NCBI GenBank assembly: GCA_002432945.1
Contig: DJHE01000009.1
Span: 1-7,059, forward strand
Direction: 5' to 3'
DNA: 7,059 nucleotides
DNA from: Synergistaceae bacterium UBA5827
GTDB lineage: Bacteria > Synergistota > Synergistia > Synergistales > 79-D21
A program made the translations under genes and the position numbers. The first letter of the stretch is position 1; every line of letters begins with the position of its first letter. Under the pieces are notes generated by a model, which saw nothing but the letters and a program-made list of their open reading frames with translations, was not told where the DNA came from and searched no databases. Below are positions 5,811 through 7,059 of the stretch, piece after piece.

Positions 5811-6956
5811 CTACCCTTTCTTGACCTTTACGGTTTCCTTGTAGACCAAACCCCTTACCGCCTGCTCCTTCATGACGAACTCGTACAGGTTGTCGTCTGC
5901 GGCGAGCTTTTCAGGTGCCAGCACACCCTTTTGCCCGATGAGTCCCTTCTGGATAGCACGGGCAAAAATGGCGCAAGTGCAACCCGTGCAGCGCCCCATG
6001 GAGTTCGTCCACGAATTTTCGTCAAAACGGTCCCAGAGATCCCAGGTGTAGGTAATCTCATCCTTGCCCTTGAAGCCATGCACTTCCACCTGCATGATCG
6101 TGAGGTCACGGTCGCCCTTTTCGGGGTCCATTTTCCACATCGGGAAAAGCAAGTCGCATGCCACGTCGCGGGGAACGACCTCAACTCCTCCCAGCTTACG
6201 GGGGGTCTCGTCGAAAAGTCCCATTGAACGGAGCAACCGCATCTGTTCGACATGCCCGGGCCACCGCAAGGTCCGCTCTTCCATCCGCTTTGCCTTGAGG
6301 TTCGTGATCAGTGAACGCAGGCCATCAGTGATGAAGGTTTCCAGTTCACCTACCCTCGGGAATTCGCGAAGGGTCAAGCGGTCCATCGCTTCGACCGTCA
6401 CTGGCTTGCTTTCTTCGACAAACCGGGCGGGGCGGGTGTATTCCTCGATGACGTCAGCTGGGGACCAGGTGACCTGGTAGTTAAAGGGCGGCACCTTTTT
6501 CTCCGGTATCCCCCCGACGTATATGACTGCGTCTTCCACCTCGTCCAAGAGTGCACAACCACGACCCATCAGGTAGTTCGACATCCCGGGAGCCACCCCG
6601 ATATCGGGAACGACAACGACGCCCCTTTCACGGGCGAAATCGTCAAGAAGTTCGAAGTCCTCTGCCATGAATGAAATGTCGCTCAAGTTTTTCCCGAGTC
6701 CAATGACCGTTTCCATCATCTTGTAGCCGAACCGTCCCGGAACCCCGGCCGTCACAATATCGGCATCCTTTAGCAAGGGAGCCAGGATTCCCGCGTCGAT
6801 GCAGGACCCAACCACCGTCTTGACGGACGGGACCTTGGCTTTGAGTGCATCGAGCGCTTTCTCGTTGAGGTCGACAACCGTAACGTCGTAATCTCTCGCC
6901 ATGTCTGTCGCAATAACGCTTCCGACCAGGCCGCAACCGAGCTGAACCGCTTTCAT
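5811..6956 (-). CDS. Saccharopine/lysine-dehydrogenase-family NAD(P) oxidoreductase
   Basis: Encodes a 381-residue cytoplasmic oxidoreductase. An N-terminal Rossmann fold carries GCGLVGS (7-13), and an acidic Asp29 at the end of strand two suggests NAD(H). The family block VVVPDIGVAPGMSN (114-127) and YVGGIPEKKVPP (146-157) follow, then a C-terminal saccharopine-dehydrogenase-like domain. Length and blocks resemble bacterial L-lysine 6-dehydrogenase (about 386 residues), which makes the semialdehyde of 2-aminoadipate, but substrate specificity cannot be read from sequence. A cysteine cluster, CTGCTC (323-328), stands near the C-terminus where lysine 6-dehydrogenase as I recall it has no cysteines. 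The ATG at 6956 has GGGAGG 7 bases upstream. It is the first gene of a unit leading to lysine 2,3-aminomutase, so a role in lysine or beta-lysine metabolism is likely. It could act on beta-lysine or a derivative. It is not the medium-chain-type 3,5-diaminohexanoate dehydrogenase (Kdd). Confidence 0.85.
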   Translation of the reverse strand: MKAVQLGCGLVGSVIATDMARDYDVTVVDLNEKALDALKAKVPSVKTVVGSCIDAGILAPLLKDADIVTAGVPGRFGYKMMETVIGLGKNLSDISFMAEDFELLDDFARERGVVVVPDIGVAPGMSNYLMGRGCALLDEVEDAVIYVGGIPEKKVPPFNYQVTWSPADVIEEYTRPARFVEESKPVTVEAMDRLTLREFPRVGELETFITDGLRSLITNLKAKRMEERTLRWPGHVEQMRLLRSMGLFDETPRKLGGVEVVPRDVACDLLFPMWKMDPEKGDRDLTIMQVEVHGFKGKDEITYTWDLWDRFDENSWTNSMGRCTGCTCAIFARAIQKGLIGQKGVLAPEKLAADDNLYEFVMKEQAVRGLVYKETVKVKKG

Positions 6957-7000
6957 GCAAGGACCTCCCTTAAAATGGACGGATTTTATTGACCGATTTC

Positions 7001-7030
7001 AAGATAGCATACAAATATACAAGGCGTCAA
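7001..7030 (-). promoter_or_regulatory. Predicted promoter of the dehydrogenase-ablA unit
   Basis: On the minus strand TTGACG (7030-7025), an 18-bp spacer and TATCTT (7006-7001), preceded by TGC as an extended -10. Transcription would start near 6994 and give about a 37-nt leader. A+T-rich surroundings support it. Confidence 0.6.
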
Positions 7031-7035
7031 GGTTG

Positions 7036-7059
7036 CACGGTTCCGAATTCGGAACCGTG
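7036..7059. repeat. Perfect 24-bp palindrome at the window edge
   Basis: The half-site CACGGTTCCGAA is followed at once by its exact reverse complement, with GAATTC at the centre. It ends at the last base of the window, so it may extend further. Its inner edge is 5 bases from the -35 box of the promoter at 7001-7030, a fitting place for a dimeric regulator. It could also be a hairpin ending a gene further right, but the minus-strand side lacks a T-tract (CAACCTTGA). Confidence 0.8.

Noticed and set aside
1..7059. Mobile elements, CRISPR arrays or attachment sites at the tRNA gene
   Set aside because: No transposase or integrase, no direct repeats of spacer-repeat type, and no duplicated tRNA 3' end seen by eye.
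6957..7059. Lysine riboswitch in the leader of the dehydrogenase-like gene
   Set aside because: The predicted leader is only about 37 nt, far shorter than the large lysine aptamer, and shows no matching helices.

Overview
The window is bacterial chromosomal DNA, moderately GC-rich and densely packed. It holds six confident protein genes, one tRNA gene and several clear intrinsic terminators. There is no phage, transposon, plasmid or CRISPR signal. A lysine 2,3-aminomutase beside a lysine-dehydrogenase-like enzyme suggests an amino-acid-using, probably anaerobic bacterium. A Synergistota-like host would fit, but that is a weak inference from gene content.

Left part (1-615): 1-349 holds no confident gene. 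It contains a strong hairpin terminator (138-179), a doubtful 58-codon minus-strand ORF (6-182), and a promoter with a 5' leader for a CspA-type cold-shock protein gene (350-550, +). The cold-shock gene ends in a G+C-rich terminator that overlaps the end of the convergent gene.

Middle (596-3512): on the minus strand a consensus promoter (1783-1811) drives tRNA-Ala(GGC) (1692-1766). A terminator follows, then rlmN (596-1624), which encodes the radical-SAM methyltransferase of 23S rRNA A2503 and tRNA A37. Divergently on the plus strand lies an exported phosphodiester-glycosidase (NAGPA-domain) protein (1863-3512).

Right part (3467-7059, all minus strand, transcribed right to left): first comes a saccharopine/lysine-dehydrogenase-family oxidoreductase with its own promoter (5811-6956). 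Then come a hairpin terminator, ablA/kamA lysine 2,3-aminomutase (4439-5719), another terminator, and a small MscS-type mechanosensitive channel (3467-4342). The oxidoreductase and the aminomutase probably act in the same lysine/beta-lysine pathway. The channel overlaps the end of the NAGPA gene tail-to-tail.

The most interesting features are regulatory. Intrinsic terminators sit directly in front of rlmN and ablA with almost no room for a promoter, suggesting read-through or attenuation. A perfect 24-bp palindrome abuts the promoter of the lysine-related unit. A perfect 9-bp inverted repeat brackets the -10 box of the tRNA-Ala promoter. I see no clearly new multi-gene system. The best novelty candidate is the dehydrogenase-like/aminomutase pair with its intervening hairpin.
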